DNA of 64,000 nucleotides. It comes from Paraburkholderia tropica (GTDB lineage: Bacteria > Pseudomonadota > Gammaproteobacteria > Burkholderiales > Burkholderiaceae). Below are positions 56,301 through 64,000 of this stretch, in pieces (position 1 is the first letter of the stretch; every line of letters starts with the position of its first letter). The stretch covers positions 1 through 64,000 of the forward strand of contig NZ_CAJZAR010000036.1 of assembly GCF_914484835.1 (NCBI RefSeq). The letters run 5' to 3'. The notes beneath the pieces are model-generated. The model was not told the origin of the DNA. It saw only the letters and a program-made list of their open reading frames with translations, and did not search any database. Made by a program: the position numbers and the translations under genes.

Positions 56301-56560
56301 TGGCCCGCGCCGCTGCTCGTCGACGACATATAGAGCAGGTTATCGATGCCCGAAAGCTTCTGCTCGATGACCTGCGTGACGGTCTTCGCGACCGTGTCGG
56401 CGGATGCGCCCGGATAGGTCGCCGTGACCTGCACCGAAGGCGGCGCGATGGTCGGATATTGCTCGATCGGCAGCGTGGTGGTCGCCGCGCCGCCAATCAG
56501 CATGATGACGATTGCGATGACCCACGCGAGGATCGGGCGCTGGATAAAGAAGCCTGCCAT
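53321..56560 (-). CDS. RND multidrug efflux pump, inner-membrane subunit (AcrB/BpeB type)
   Basis: 1079 residues, about 30 more than AcrB. N-terminus [20 protein letters not shown]. The proton-relay pair appears as Asp-Asp in [20 protein letters not shown], and later segments end with [15 protein letters not shown]. The extra length is mainly 22 consecutive Ser plus STSTTSTSG at residues 789-820, just before [13 protein letters not shown] of the periplasmic porter domain. A consensus AAGGAGG precedes the ATG and overlaps the end of the adaptor gene. Part of adaptor-pump-channel operon. Confidence 0.95.
   Translation of the reverse strand: [1079 protein letters not shown]
54131..54196 (-). 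repeat. Poly-serine codon tract in the RND pump
   Basis: 22 successive Ser codons (mostly TCG with TCT, TCC, TCA and two AGT) form an imperfect trinucleotide repeat. The frame is intact. The mixed codons argue for an old, maintained tract, not a fresh slippage error. Confidence 0.9.
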
Positions 56561-56569
56561 GCGCCCTCC

Positions 56570-57838
56570 TTACGATGCCTTCGCGGCCGGCGACGACGCG
56601 GCAGCATCCGCCGCCGAACCTGCCGATGCCGCCGACGATGCCGCCGATACAGCCGATGCCGCCGAAGCCGAATCCGCGGCCACATGCACCGCCGCGCCCG
56701 CCTGCACCTTCTGCAAGCCGTCGACGATCACGCGGTCGCCCGCCTTCAGTCCGCTCGTGACGACCCACTGATCGCCGTAAGCGCTGTCGGCCTGCACCGA
56801 AACCTGTTTCGCGTGGCCCGTCGCATCGACGACATAGACGCTCGCCGCCCCATCCGACGCGCGCGTGACGGCCAGTTGCGGCACCAGCAGCGCGCTCGCG
56901 CTTTCGCCTTCGTCGAGCTGCGCGCGCACGAACATGCCCGGCAGCAATTCGCCTTCGGGATTCGGGAAGATCGTGCGCAGCGTGACCGAACCGGTGGTGG
57001 CATCGACGGTGATGCCCGAGAACTGGAGCACGCCCGTGTGCGTGTAAGGCGTGCCGTCCTCCATCACGAGCTGCACGGCCGCGCCGTTGCCCGCGCGCTT
57101 CATGCGGCCCGACGCGAACGCCTTGCGCAGACGCAGCCAGTCGGCGCTCGAACGCGTCACGTCGAGATACATCTCGTCGTAAGCGTGAATCGTCGCGAGC
57201 GCCGTGGTCTGGTCGGACGTCACGAGCGCGCCCTCGGTCACCGACGACGAGCCGATGCGCCCGGAAATGGGCGCGGTAATCCGCGTATAGCCGAGGTTGA
57301 TGCGCGCCGATTCGAGCGAGGCGCGATCCGCGATCACGTCGGCCTCGTCCTCGCGCACGGCGGCGATGGCGTCGTCGTTGTCCTGCGCGCTCACGGCGTT
57401 GATCTTCACGAGCTGCGCGTAGCGGTCGGCCTTGGTTTTCGCCGACGCCAGCGTGGCCTCGGCCTTCGCAAGCGTGCCGCGCGCCTGATCGTAGGTCGCC
57501 TGATAAGTGGCGGGGTCGATCTGATAGAGCACCTGACCGGCCTTCACGTCCGAACCTTCGACGAACAGACGCTTCTGCACGATGCCGCCGATCTGCGGGC
57601 GCACGTCGGACACTTTCAGCGAGGACAGACGCCCGGACAGTTCCGCCGTCATCACGATGCGTTGCGGCGCGAGCGTGCGCACGCCGACATCGACGGCTTG
57701 CGCGGCGGGCATGTCGGCCCCGTGGCGCTGACAACCGGCGATCGCCAGCACGGACGCGCAAACGAGCGCGGCGGCGAGCCAGCGCGGCGTGTGCGCGGCT
57801 CCACGGCTTGTAGGTTTGAGTTGCGGCATAGATCCCAT
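56570..57838 (-). CDS. RND efflux periplasmic adaptor lipoprotein (AcrA/BpeA type)
   Basis: 422 residues. Lipobox in ASVLAIAGCQRHG. Lipoyl halves SLKVSDVRPQIGGIVQKRLF and GYTRITAPISGRIGSSSVTE flank the helical hairpin. A Ser/Ala-rich tail of about 45 residues closes the protein. ATGs at 57838 and 57829 are both plausible starts. It links pump and channel; divergent TetR gene upstream. From family knowledge such pumps export aminoglycosides, macrolides, dyes or acyl-homoserine lactones in Burkholderia, but specificity here is unknown. Confidence 0.93.
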   Translation of the reverse strand: MGSMPQLKPTSRGAAHTPRWLAAALVCASVLAIAGCQRHGADMPAAQAVDVGVRTLAPQRIVMTAELSGRLSSLKVSDVRPQIGGIVQKRLFVEGSDVKAGQVLYQIDPATYQATYDQARGTLAKAEATLASAKTKADRYAQLVKINAVSAQDNDDAIAAVREDEADVIADRASLESARINLGYTRITAPISGRIGSSSVTEGALVTSDQTTALATIHAYDEMYLDVTRSSADWLRLRKAFASGRMKRAGNGAAVQLVMEDGTPYTHTGVLQFSGITVDATTGSVTLRTIFPNPEGELLPGMFVRAQLDEGESASALLVPQLAVTRASDGAASVYVVDATGHAKQVSVQADSAYGDQWVVTSGLKAGDRVIVDGLQKVQAGAAVHVAADSASAASAVSAASSAASAGSAADAAASSPAAKAS

Positions 57839-58170
57839 CGAATACGTTGATGCTCCAGACCGGGCGAGGCGCGGAGCGATGCGGCGCGGAAAGAATCGGT
57901 AAGGATCGAACAAGGGGAAATGAAGGCTTTGAACGGCAGCCCGGTGCCCGCTCATCCCGTTCCAACCCTGAATTCCAGACTCGCGCTGCAATTCCGAATA
58001 ACTAAACTGAACGGTATGGTTTATAATTGAACCCATGATCGCTGTCAATCCGATTACAGGTTTGCGCCGTCACGCAGATGTTTCAAATCGTCACCATCAC
58101 GGCACGACGCCGCGACGATGCAGACGAGCGCGGGAAGGGGCGAGTCAGTGGGATCGGGACCGGAGTCCGC
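57839..58170. other. Divergent control region of the efflux operon and tetR-like gene
   Basis: 332 bp with no supported gene. It holds the TAAAC-N11-GTTTA operator candidate overlapping TATAAT. The remainder shows nothing I can interpret. Confidence 0.6.
58003..58023. promoter_or_regulatory. Predicted TetR operator overlapping a TATAAT box
   Basis: TAAAC and GTTTA arms are separated by TGAACGGTATG. The right arm overlaps TATAAT at 58022-58027, a good -10 hexamer for the plus strand. A repressor there would block transcription of its own gene and, by position, the efflux operon. Confidence 0.5.
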
Positions 58171-58788
58171 ATGAGAAAGAAAACGGAAGAAAAGCGCCAA
58201 TCCATTATCGACGCTGCCCTGGACGTGTTTCGGGAGGTCGGCTTCGAGCAGGCTTCGATGACGCAAATCGCAACGCGATCGGGCGCGTCGAAGGCCACGC
58301 TCTATAGCTATTTCGAGTCGAAAGAGGCGTTATTTGCTGAAACAATGACGAGCCGCGCAGGCTCCGAAATCCGCCAGGCGTTCGACCGCCTGACGCTCGA
58401 CGTGCCGCTGCGCGAGTCGCTGACCGCGTTCGGGCTGCATTATCTGAACGCGGTGCTGCAACCCTCGTTTCTGTCCACGCGCCGCCTCTGCGTGCAAGAG
58501 GTCGATCGCTCGAACGTCGGGCGCGTGCTTTACGAAACGGGTCCGCAGCAGGGTCTGATGCATGTGCGCGACTTCCTCGCGAGCGCCATCGAGGCGCGCA
58601 CGATGCGCCCGTGCGAGCCGGAAGTCGCCGCGCGCCATCTGCTCGCGCTGATCGAAGCCGAACTGGTCGAACTCGCCCTGCTCGGCTACGAGGTGAAGAC
58701 GTCGCGCGCGAAACTCACGCCGGTGGTGAACCGCGCCGTGGACGTGTTTATGGCTGCTTATGCGGCGGGCGCGTCATCGGCGAGATGA
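58171..58788 (+). CDS. TetR-family repressor of the efflux operon
   Basis: 205 residues. The N-terminal helix-turn-helix reads DVFREVGFEQASMTQIATRS followed by GASKATLYSYFESKEALFAE. The C-terminal ligand domain (DVPLRESLTAFGLHYLNAVL, LLALIEAELVELALLGYEVK) is of the AcrR/AefR-like type. GGAG lies 6 bp before 58171; in-frame codons back to 58078 are not supported. Divergent from the adaptor gene, so it is the likely local repressor relieved by pump substrates. Confidence 0.92.
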   Translation: MRKKTEEKRQSIIDAALDVFREVGFEQASMTQIATRSGASKATLYSYFESKEALFAETMTSRAGSEIRQAFDRLTLDVPLRESLTAFGLHYLNAVLQPSFLSTRRLCVQEVDRSNVGRVLYETGPQQGLMHVRDFLASAIEARTMRPCEPEVAARHLLALIEAELVELALLGYEVKTSRAKLTPVVNRAVDVFMAAYAAGASSAR

Positions 58789-58825
58789 TGCGCCCGCGAC
58801 GTGTGCAGTGTATGTAGCGACACCG

Positions 58826-59923
58826 TTAGAACACGTGCTGAATGCCCGCGTAGACGCCGGTCTGCGACGCGCCCGCGATCGGGTTGCCGCTCGCCGCGCC
58901 CGTGCCCGCCGCGTTGGCGTTGAGCGAGAAGTTCGCGCTGCTGCTGTTGCGCACGCTGGCCGCCTGGAAGTCGAGCAGCGTGCGCGTCGAGAGGTTGTAC
59001 GAGCCGCCCACCGTGTAGATCGTCGCGTTGCCGCCGCCCTTGTTCGCGTTGACGTGATAGACCGCCGCGATCAACGCGGCAGCGGGCGAGATGCGCCACG
59101 TCACCCCGCCCCATTCGTGATCGAGCGTCGTGGGCGCGACGCCCGCCGTCGCGCTGCCGCCCGAGGTGCGGATCGCCTGATACGCGCCCTGAATCTTGAA
59201 CGGCCCGAGAAACACATTGAGCGCGGCCGTGTATTCGCGCGAGGCCGTAAACGGATCGTCGAATTGACCATTGGCCGGATCGCGGATTTCGTCGTAAATG
59301 CCGCGCAACTGGAATAACGCCGACGTATAGGTGATTTGCGCGCCCGCCTCGCGGCCTTGCGCCGTCGTGCCATTGCCGTTCCAGTTCGTGGCATTGGACA
59401 GCGCGTATTGCCCGTAAAAATCGAAGCCCGCATATCTCGGCGACTGATACGAAATCGTATTGCTCGACGAGGGCCAATTTCTGCCGCGCACGAGCGACCC
59501 CGACGCCCATGCCGATTGCCCGAACGGATCGAAATCCCACACGCCGTTGGCAATAAAGAACTGACGGCCGAATAACACCGTGCCGTAACGCTCGCTGCCC
59601 AAACCGACGAACGCGAGGCGATTGAACAATTGCCCGTCACCAGGGCCCGCGCCATTCGTGACGTTCAGCGCGCCTTCGAGCTGAAACAGCGCCTTCAGTC
59701 CGCCGCCCAGATCCTCCACGCCCTTGAGCCCCCACATGCTCGCGCTGAAGTCGCCGTTCTCGGCGCGCCAGCGCGACGCGCTGCCGTTACTCGTCGGCAC
59801 GCCGCTCATATATTCGATGCCGGTATCGAGCCGGCCATACAAGGTCACACTGCTTTGCGCGTGTGCGGCGCTTGCCGCCAGCAGCGTCGTCAGCGACGCT
59901 GTCAACCAAATCGTGCGATTCAA
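58826..59923 (-). CDS. General porin (Gram-negative trimeric porin family)
   Basis: 365 residues. Signal peptide ending AASAAHA, then QSSVTLYGRLDTGIEYMSGV as in Burkholderia porins. Alternating beta strands include SMWGLKGVEDLGGGLKALFQ and AFVGLGSERYGTVLFGRQFF, and the C-terminus is GVYAGIQHVF with terminal Phe. Start codon is TTG, with AGGAG 8 bp upstream. It faces the tetR-like gene convergently (37 bp). Allows diffusion of small solutes. Confidence 0.95.
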   Translation of the reverse strand: MNRTIWLTASLTTLLAASAAHAQSSVTLYGRLDTGIEYMSGVPTSNGSASRWRAENGDFSASMWGLKGVEDLGGGLKALFQLEGALNVTNGAGPGDGQLFNRLAFVGLGSERYGTVLFGRQFFIANGVWDFDPFGQSAWASGSLVRGRNWPSSSNTISYQSPRYAGFDFYGQYALSNATNWNGNGTTAQGREAGAQITYTSALFQLRGIYDEIRDPANGQFDDPFTASREYTAALNVFLGPFKIQGAYQAIRTSGGSATAGVAPTTLDHEWGGVTWRISPAAALIAAVYHVNANKGGGNATIYTVGGSYNLSTRTLLDFQAASVRNSSSANFSLNANAAGTGAASGNPIAGASQTGVYAGIQHVF

Positions 59924-60395
59924 ATCCAGGACTCCTGTCGATCAGTTTCGTGGGATGAAGCCGAAAAGCCGACAGGATTGTTCAGTGAAAAACGACAATC
60001 GGCAAAGCAGCAAATCTCCGAATCAAATGAACGCGGCACTGCTTCGCAATGCAGTTTCCCGAAGCCCTAGCTAACGCCGATTATTTGATTGCGATAGCAA
60101 CTTTCTCGCGCGCATGAACATGAATAGCGCTGCGTTTTCAGGCTTTTTATCTGCTTGCTGCGCAGTGCGATGCCGCTTCTGTTACGAAGAATTTTTTCGC
60201 TCGATGCACGCCACGCGTTATCACAAACGCGCCACGCGAGCCAAGCGCCGATATCTCTTTAGCTTTTCAGAAATTGGCGGTTTTGAATTAATCGTTCGCT
60301 GAACATAATGGTTGATCCAGCCGGCAATCCCGCTTCGATGCCGGCGCTTCCACCGTTCAATCCGCCATTTACGGCGCTGCCCTGGAGATATCGAC
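59924..60395. other. Intergenic region upstream of the Liv-type operon
   Basis: 472 bp, AT-rich around 60060-60300, with the porin promoter region at its left and the Liv operon promoter at its right. A 7-bp hairpin GCCGGCA / TGCCGGC lies at 60320-60345. A 62-codon frame at 60114-60302 has no good start context and is not taken as a gene. Confidence 0.5.
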
Positions 60396-60455
60396 ATGCA
60401 AGCGGATCTTTCCGTCGCGGCAACCGCCGTCCGGCCTGCTTCATTGGCGCACTGA
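60396..60455 (+). CDS. Nineteen-residue leader peptide before the Liv fusion gene
   Basis: A short frame MQADLSVAATAVRPASLAH with an excellent ribosome site (GGAG 8 bp before the ATG). It stops 2 bp before the ATG of the LivH-LivM-LivG gene, which itself has no clear ribosome site. This geometry suggests translational coupling. It has no run of Leu/Ile/Val codons, so classical attenuation is unlikely. It is too short to prove by sequence alone. Confidence 0.5.
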   Translation: MQADLSVAATAVRPASLAH

Positions 60456-60457
60456 TC

Positions 60458-63280
60458 ATGCATTCGCTCATTGCACTCATCGATTACGCGCTGCTCGGGC
60501 TCAGCACCGGCGGCGCGTATGCGCTCGTCGCGCTCGGACTCGTGGCCGTGTATCACGGCACCGGCGTGGTCAACTTCGCGCAAGGCGGCATCGGCATGGC
60601 CTCCGCCTACGCGTTCTGGAAATTGCATGCGCACGCGGGCGTGCCGCTGTGGCCCGCGATCGGCCTCGGCATCGCGGCGGGCGTGACGGTCAGCATCGCG
60701 TTCTACGCCTTCGTCGGGCGGCGTCTCGTGGGCGCGTCGACCACCACCAAGACGCTCGTCACGCTCGGCCTGCTGTTGATGCTCGAAGCGGCCGTGCGCA
60801 TCGTGTGGACCAATCAGCAGGAGCGCGTGGACAGCTTCCTCGTCTCGGGCGGCACCACGCTGTTCGGCGCGCACGTGCAGTATCTCGCGCTCGTGCTGCT
60901 CGGCGCGGCGGTCGCGCTCACCGTGCTGCTCACGCTGCTGTTCGAGCGCACGCGCTTCGGCCACGCCACCACCGCGCTGCAGGACAGCCCGCTCGGCGCG
61001 CAGGCGCTCGGCTATTCGCCGCATCCGTGGGGCGCGGCCGCGTGGGGCATCAGCGGGCTGCTTGCGGCGCTCGCGGGCATCCTGCTTTCGCCGATCACCG
61101 CGCTCAGCCCGAACTCGCTGAGCAGCCTCGTGATTCCCGCGCTGGGCGCGGCGCTGATCGCGGGCTTCCGGCGCTTCGGCGTGGCGCTCGCGGTGGCCGT
61201 CGCGGCGGGCGTGGCGGAATCGCTCGCGATCGGTCTGTCGATCGAGCCAGGGCTCGGCAAGTCGATTCCCTATCTCGTCACGCTCGTCGCGCTGGTGGTG
61301 AGCGGACGCAATCTGCCGGGACGCGGCACCTTCGACACACCGCGCCTCTTTCGCGTCGGCAGCGGCCGCGTGAGTCCGTTCGGTCTCGCGCTCGGCGCGG
61401 CGACGCTCGCGGCGCTCGTCTACACGCTGCCCGATTACTGGTCCGACACGCTCGCGCTCACCGCGATCTTCGCGCTGATCGGGCTCGCGGTCGTGGTCTC
61501 CACCGGTTACGCGGGCCAGGTGAGCCTGCTGCCGCTCGGCCTCGCGGGCGCCTCGGTGCTGTTCGCGGGCTGGCTCGGGCAGCATGGCGCGCCGTTCGGC
61601 GCGACGCTCGCGGGCACGGCGCTCGCGGCGGGCGCGGCCGGTTTCGCCATCGGGTTGCCGAGCGCGCGTCTACGCGGCATCGGCCTGACGATCGCGACGC
61701 TCGCCATCGCGGCCATCCTCGAAACCTGGGTCTTTACGTCCGACCGCTTCGTCAACGGCGTGCAAGGCTGGCGCATCGGCGACATCTCGCTGTTCGGCCT
61801 CTCGTTCGACAACGCGCTCGACCCGCGCCGCTTCGCATTGCTCGCGTGGGGCGTGACGGCGCTCGCCGCGCTCGCCGTGGCCGCGCTGCGGCGCAGCCGC
61901 GCGGGCCGCCGCATTCTTGCGATGCGCTCGAACGAACGCGCCGCCGCCGCGTGCGGCGTGGCCGTGCCGCACGCGAAGATCGCGGCCTTCGTGCTCTCGG
62001 CCGCGCTCGCCGGACTCGCGGGCGCACTGCTCGCCGCACAGAGCGGCACGGTCGGCGGCCAGCGTTTCGGCGAAGGCTACGCATGGGCCGATTCGCTCGC
62101 GGTGCTCAGCATGGCCGTGCTCTCCGGCGCGGGCTATCTGTTCGGCGGCGTGCTCGCGGGCGTGTTCGCGCCGGGCGGCGCGCTCGCGCAACTGCTCTCG
62201 TTCGGCGGCACGATCAACGACTGGGTCGCGCTCGTGCTCGCGCTCAATCTCGTGTTCGTGCTGATCAGCGAACCGGACGGCGTGGTCGCGCAAATCCTGC
62301 GCGGCGTGGCGCATCTGCCCGACGCGTGGCGCAAGCCGATTCGCGCACTCGTGCAGTGGCCGCGCGTCCAGCACGCGCAGCCCACACTCGACGCGCACGC
62401 GTTGCGCGACAGCCTGAGCCGCGCGCCCACCGATGCCGACACCCACACCGCCGCGCTCGAAGTCGAGGACTTGCGCGTGGCCTACGGCGACACCGTGGTG
62501 GTCGACGGCGTGAGCCTGCGCATCGCCCCCGGCGAAGTGCTGGGCGTGCTCGGCGCGAACGGCGCGGGCAAGAGCAGTCTCGTCGATGCGCTGACCGGCT
62601 TCGTTCCGGCGCGCGCGGGCCGCGTGCGCATGCAAGGCGTCGATGTCACGGCGCGCGCGCCGCAGCAGCGCGTGGCGCACGGCCTCACGCGCACGTTCCA
62701 GGACCATCTGCTGTTCGACGACCTCTCGGTGCGCGAGAACCTCGAAACCGCCGCCGAGCCGAAAGACGCCTGGGCGTGGTTCGCCGCGCCGTTCGGCCTC
62801 GCGCCGCGTCGTTCGCTACAGACCGTCCATGCGGCGGCCCAGGTCGCGGGCGTCGTCCATCATCTCGACGCTGCCGCCGACACGCTCTCGCTCGGCTGGC
62901 AGGCGCGCGTGACGCTGGCCCGCGCGCTCGCGGCGCGTCCCCGCGTGCTCTGCCTCGACGAGCCCGCCGCCGCGCTGAGCCCCGAGGCGCGCCAGCATGC
63001 GATCGGCGTGATCCGGCGCGCGGCGCGCGAACTCGGCGTGGCGATCCTGCTGGTCGAGCACAACATCGACGTCGTGCTCGCCACCTGCGACGCCGCCATC
63101 GTCATGGACGCGGGACGCGTGATCGCGCGCGGCACGCCCGCCGAGGTGCTGCGCCTGCCCGCCGTGCGGCGCGCGTATCTGGGCGATCCGCTCGATGCGG
63201 ACGAGATCGCTGAAATCGAAACCGATCAGGATATCGAATCAAATACGCAAGAGCAGATCCGCAAAGGAGCCCTCGCATGA
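60458..63280 (+). CDS. Fused branched-chain-type ABC permease-permease-ATPase (LivH-LivM-LivG)
   Basis: 940 residues combining three usual subunits. Residues 1-285 are LivH-like (ALLGLSTGGAYALVALGLVA, GVVNFAQGGIGMASAY). Residues about 300-627 are LivM-like (VSTGYAGQVSLLPLGLAGAS, GIGLTIATLAIAAILETWVF, FGEGYAWADSLAVLSMAVLS). Residues about 664-940 are LivG-like with Walker A LGANGAGKSS, HGLTRTFQDHLLFDDLSVRE and Walker B VLCLDEPAAALSP. The ABC signature reads LSLGWQARVTLARALA, departing from LSGGQ/LSYGQ. A start at 60308 is in frame but the added residues look non-coding. Overlaps LivF by 4 bp. The substrate-binding protein is not in view. Confidence 0.9.
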   Translation: MHSLIALIDYALLGLSTGGAYALVALGLVAVYHGTGVVNFAQGGIGMASAYAFWKLHAHAGVPLWPAIGLGIAAGVTVSIAFYAFVGRRLVGASTTTKTLVTLGLLLMLEAAVRIVWTNQQERVDSFLVSGGTTLFGAHVQYLALVLLGAAVALTVLLTLLFERTRFGHATTALQDSPLGAQALGYSPHPWGAAAWGISGLLAALAGILLSPITALSPNSLSSLVIPALGAALIAGFRRFGVALAVAVAAGVAESLAIGLSIEPGLGKSIPYLVTLVALVVSGRNLPGRGTFDTPRLFRVGSGRVSPFGLALGAATLAALVYTLPDYWSDTLALTAIFALIGLAVVVSTGYAGQVSLLPLGLAGASVLFAGWLGQHGAPFGATLAGTALAAGAAGFAIGLPSARLRGIGLTIATLAIAAILETWVFTSDRFVNGVQGWRIGDISLFGLSFDNALDPRRFALLAWGVTALAALAVAALRRSRAGRRILAMRSNERAAAACGVAVPHAKIAAFVLSAALAGLAGALLAAQSGTVGGQRFGEGYAWADSLAVLSMAVLSGAGYLFGGVLAGVFAPGGALAQLLSFGGTINDWVALVLALNLVFVLISEPDGVVAQILRGVAHLPDAWRKPIRALVQWPRVQHAQPTLDAHALRDSLSRAPTDADTHTAALEVEDLRVAYGDTVVVDGVSLRIAPGEVLGVLGANGAGKSSLVDALTGFVPARAGRVRMQGVDVTARAPQQRVAHGLTRTFQDHLLFDDLSVRENLETAAEPKDAWAWFAAPFGLAPRRSLQTVHAAAQVAGVVHHLDAAADTLSLGWQARVTLARALAARPRVLCLDEPAAALSPEARQHAIGVIRRAARELGVAILLVEHNIDVVLATCDAAIVMDAGRVIARGTPAEVLRLPAVRRAYLGDPLDADEIAEIETDQDIESNTQEQIRKGALA

Positions 63281-63978
63281 GCACGCCCGTTCTGAGTCTG
63301 CGCGGCCTGCGCGCGGGCTATGGCCGCCGCCAGATCCTGCGCGACGTCACGCTCGATGTGCATGCGGGCGAGATCGTCGCGCTGCTCGGCCGCAACGGCG
63401 CGGGCAAGTCCACCACGCTGCTTGCCGTCGCGGGCTTTCTGCCGCAAGTCGAAGGCGAGATCCTGCTCGACGGCCAGCCGCTCGCGGGCGCACCGCATAC
63501 GCGCGCGCGTCGCGGCACCGGCCTCGTCATCAAGGGGCGCAGCCTGTTCGCCTCGCTCACGGTCGCGGAGAACATGCGGCTCGCCGATCTCGCGCCCGAC
63601 GCGCTGCTCGATATCTTTCCCGAACTCGAAGCGCGCCTGCACGTGCGCGCGGGGCAGTTGAGCGGCGGCGAGCAGCAGATGGTGGCCGTGGCGCGCGCAC
63701 TGCTGCGCCGTCCGCGCGTGGTGCTGCTCGACGAACTGACGTTCGGCCTCAGTCCCGCGATGGCGCGCCGGCTCGTCGACGCCGTGGTCGAACGCGCGCG
63801 CCAGGATGGCACCGCCGTGCTCGCCGTCGAACAGCACATCCATATCGCCGAACGCATGGCGACGCACGCGGCCATCGTGGCCGAGGGCGTCGTGAAGCTG
63901 CATCTGCGCCGCGACGAACTGCTCGCGCGCGCCGAGGAAATCGAAGGGATCTATCTCGGTCACGCCGTCGATGTCTGA
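63277..63978 (+). CDS. Branched-chain-type ABC transporter ATPase (LivF)
   Basis: 233 residues. Walker A LGRNGAGKSTTLLAVAGFLP, LivF motif VIKGRSLFASLTVAENMRLA, signature QLSGGEQQMVAVARALLRRP, Walker B VVLLDELTFGLSPAMARRLV and H-loop AVEQHIHIAERM. It forms a heterodimeric engine with the LivG part of the upstream fusion. The Liv family transports amino acids, urea, aromatic acids or other carboxylates. The stop is 22 bp from the window end. Confidence 0.92.
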   Translation: MSTPVLSLRGLRAGYGRRQILRDVTLDVHAGEIVALLGRNGAGKSTTLLAVAGFLPQVEGEILLDGQPLAGAPHTRARRGTGLVIKGRSLFASLTVAENMRLADLAPDALLDIFPELEARLHVRAGQLSGGEQQMVAVARALLRRPRVVLLDELTFGLSPAMARRLVDAVVERARQDGTAVLAVEQHIHIAERMATHAAIVAEGVVKLHLRRDELLARAEEIEGIYLGHAVDV

Positions 63979-64000
63979 ACGCTTCGCGCATCGACACTCC

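Noticed and set aside
54500..57850. An 1116-codon open frame antisense to the RND pump and adaptor
   Set aside because: Low-complexity His/Arg-rich shadow of two well-identified genes.
60267..60290. Sigma-54 promoter suggested by TTGGCGGTTTTGAAT
   Set aside because: The GC of the -12 element is missing at the required spacing.
60114..60302. A 62-codon frame (MNMNSAAFSGFLSACC...) upstream of the Liv operon
   Set aside because: AT-rich promoter-like DNA, no ribosome site, odd Cys/Arg composition and no similarity that I recognise.
1..64000. tRNA, rRNA, insertion sequences, prophage or attachment sites
   Set aside because: I looked through the intergenic regions and protein list and saw no transposase, integrase, cloverleaf-like segment or rRNA-like sequence. 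A covariance-model search would be needed to exclude small RNAs.

Overview
The window reads as a chromosomal segment of a high-GC beta-proteobacterium of the family Burkholderiaceae, most likely Paraburkholderia or a close relative. The basis is strong G/C at third codon positions, dense GlxA/AraC, LysR, GntR, MerR and IclR regulators, ribose-type sugar ABC operons, a BpeAB-OprB-like RND pump and a neutral-type general porin. No rRNA, tRNA, insertion sequence, phage gene or CRISPR array was found. The identification rests on family recognition only.

Layout. 1-3.9 kb: three GlxA-type regulators (one cut by the left edge) and two small unknown proteins. 4-14.6 kb: a sugar-acid catabolic locus. 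It has a GntR repressor divergent from an MFS transporter, a UxaA/GarD-type dehydratase and an L-2-keto-3-deoxyarabonate dehydratase-like enzyme. Facing these is a ribose-type ABC transporter operon with an SMP-30 lactonase. A shared 13-bp box (CTAATATAYTRAT-like) lies before the repressor, the MFS gene and the ABC operon, which suggests one regulon. 14.9-18.9 kb: a second carbohydrate-type locus (2-hydroxyacid dehydrogenase divergent from SDR-MFS-VOC). Its control region carries two near-identical 23-bp inverted operators flanking seven degenerate 12-bp tandem repeats. 19-20.3 kb: a citrate synthase fused to a DNA-binding domain. 20.3-23.7 kb: metE/metR.

23.9-44.4 kb looks like a surface-lifestyle island. 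A methyltransferase, sensor kinase, response regulator, response regulator operon has the order of the Ralstonia phcBSRQ quorum-sensing operon. It is followed by a repeat-rich autotransporter adhesin. Next come three translationally coupled genes: a TPR-sulfotransferase, a TPR/GT9-like glycosyltransferase and a lipoprotein alpha/beta hydrolase. Then come a GGDEF-EAL protein, a Ser/Thr-rich small protein, a GNAT acetyltransferase, an orphan ABC ATPase, a PilZ protein and an MHYT-GGDEF-EAL protein. The most interesting proposal is that the adhesin is decorated (glycosylated and/or sulfated) by the coupled enzymes under quorum-sensing and c-di-GMP control.

44.7-51.6 kb: an amino-acid ABC pair without an ATPase, an IclR regulator, a MerR/Old-Yellow-Enzyme divergent pair with duplicated MerR operators, and a chemoreceptor. 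51.8-59.9 kb: an RND efflux operon whose pump contains 22 consecutive serines, its divergent TetR regulator and a porin. 60.4-64 kb: a LivH-LivM-LivG triple fusion preceded by a tiny coupled leader ORF, then LivF; its binding protein is not in view.
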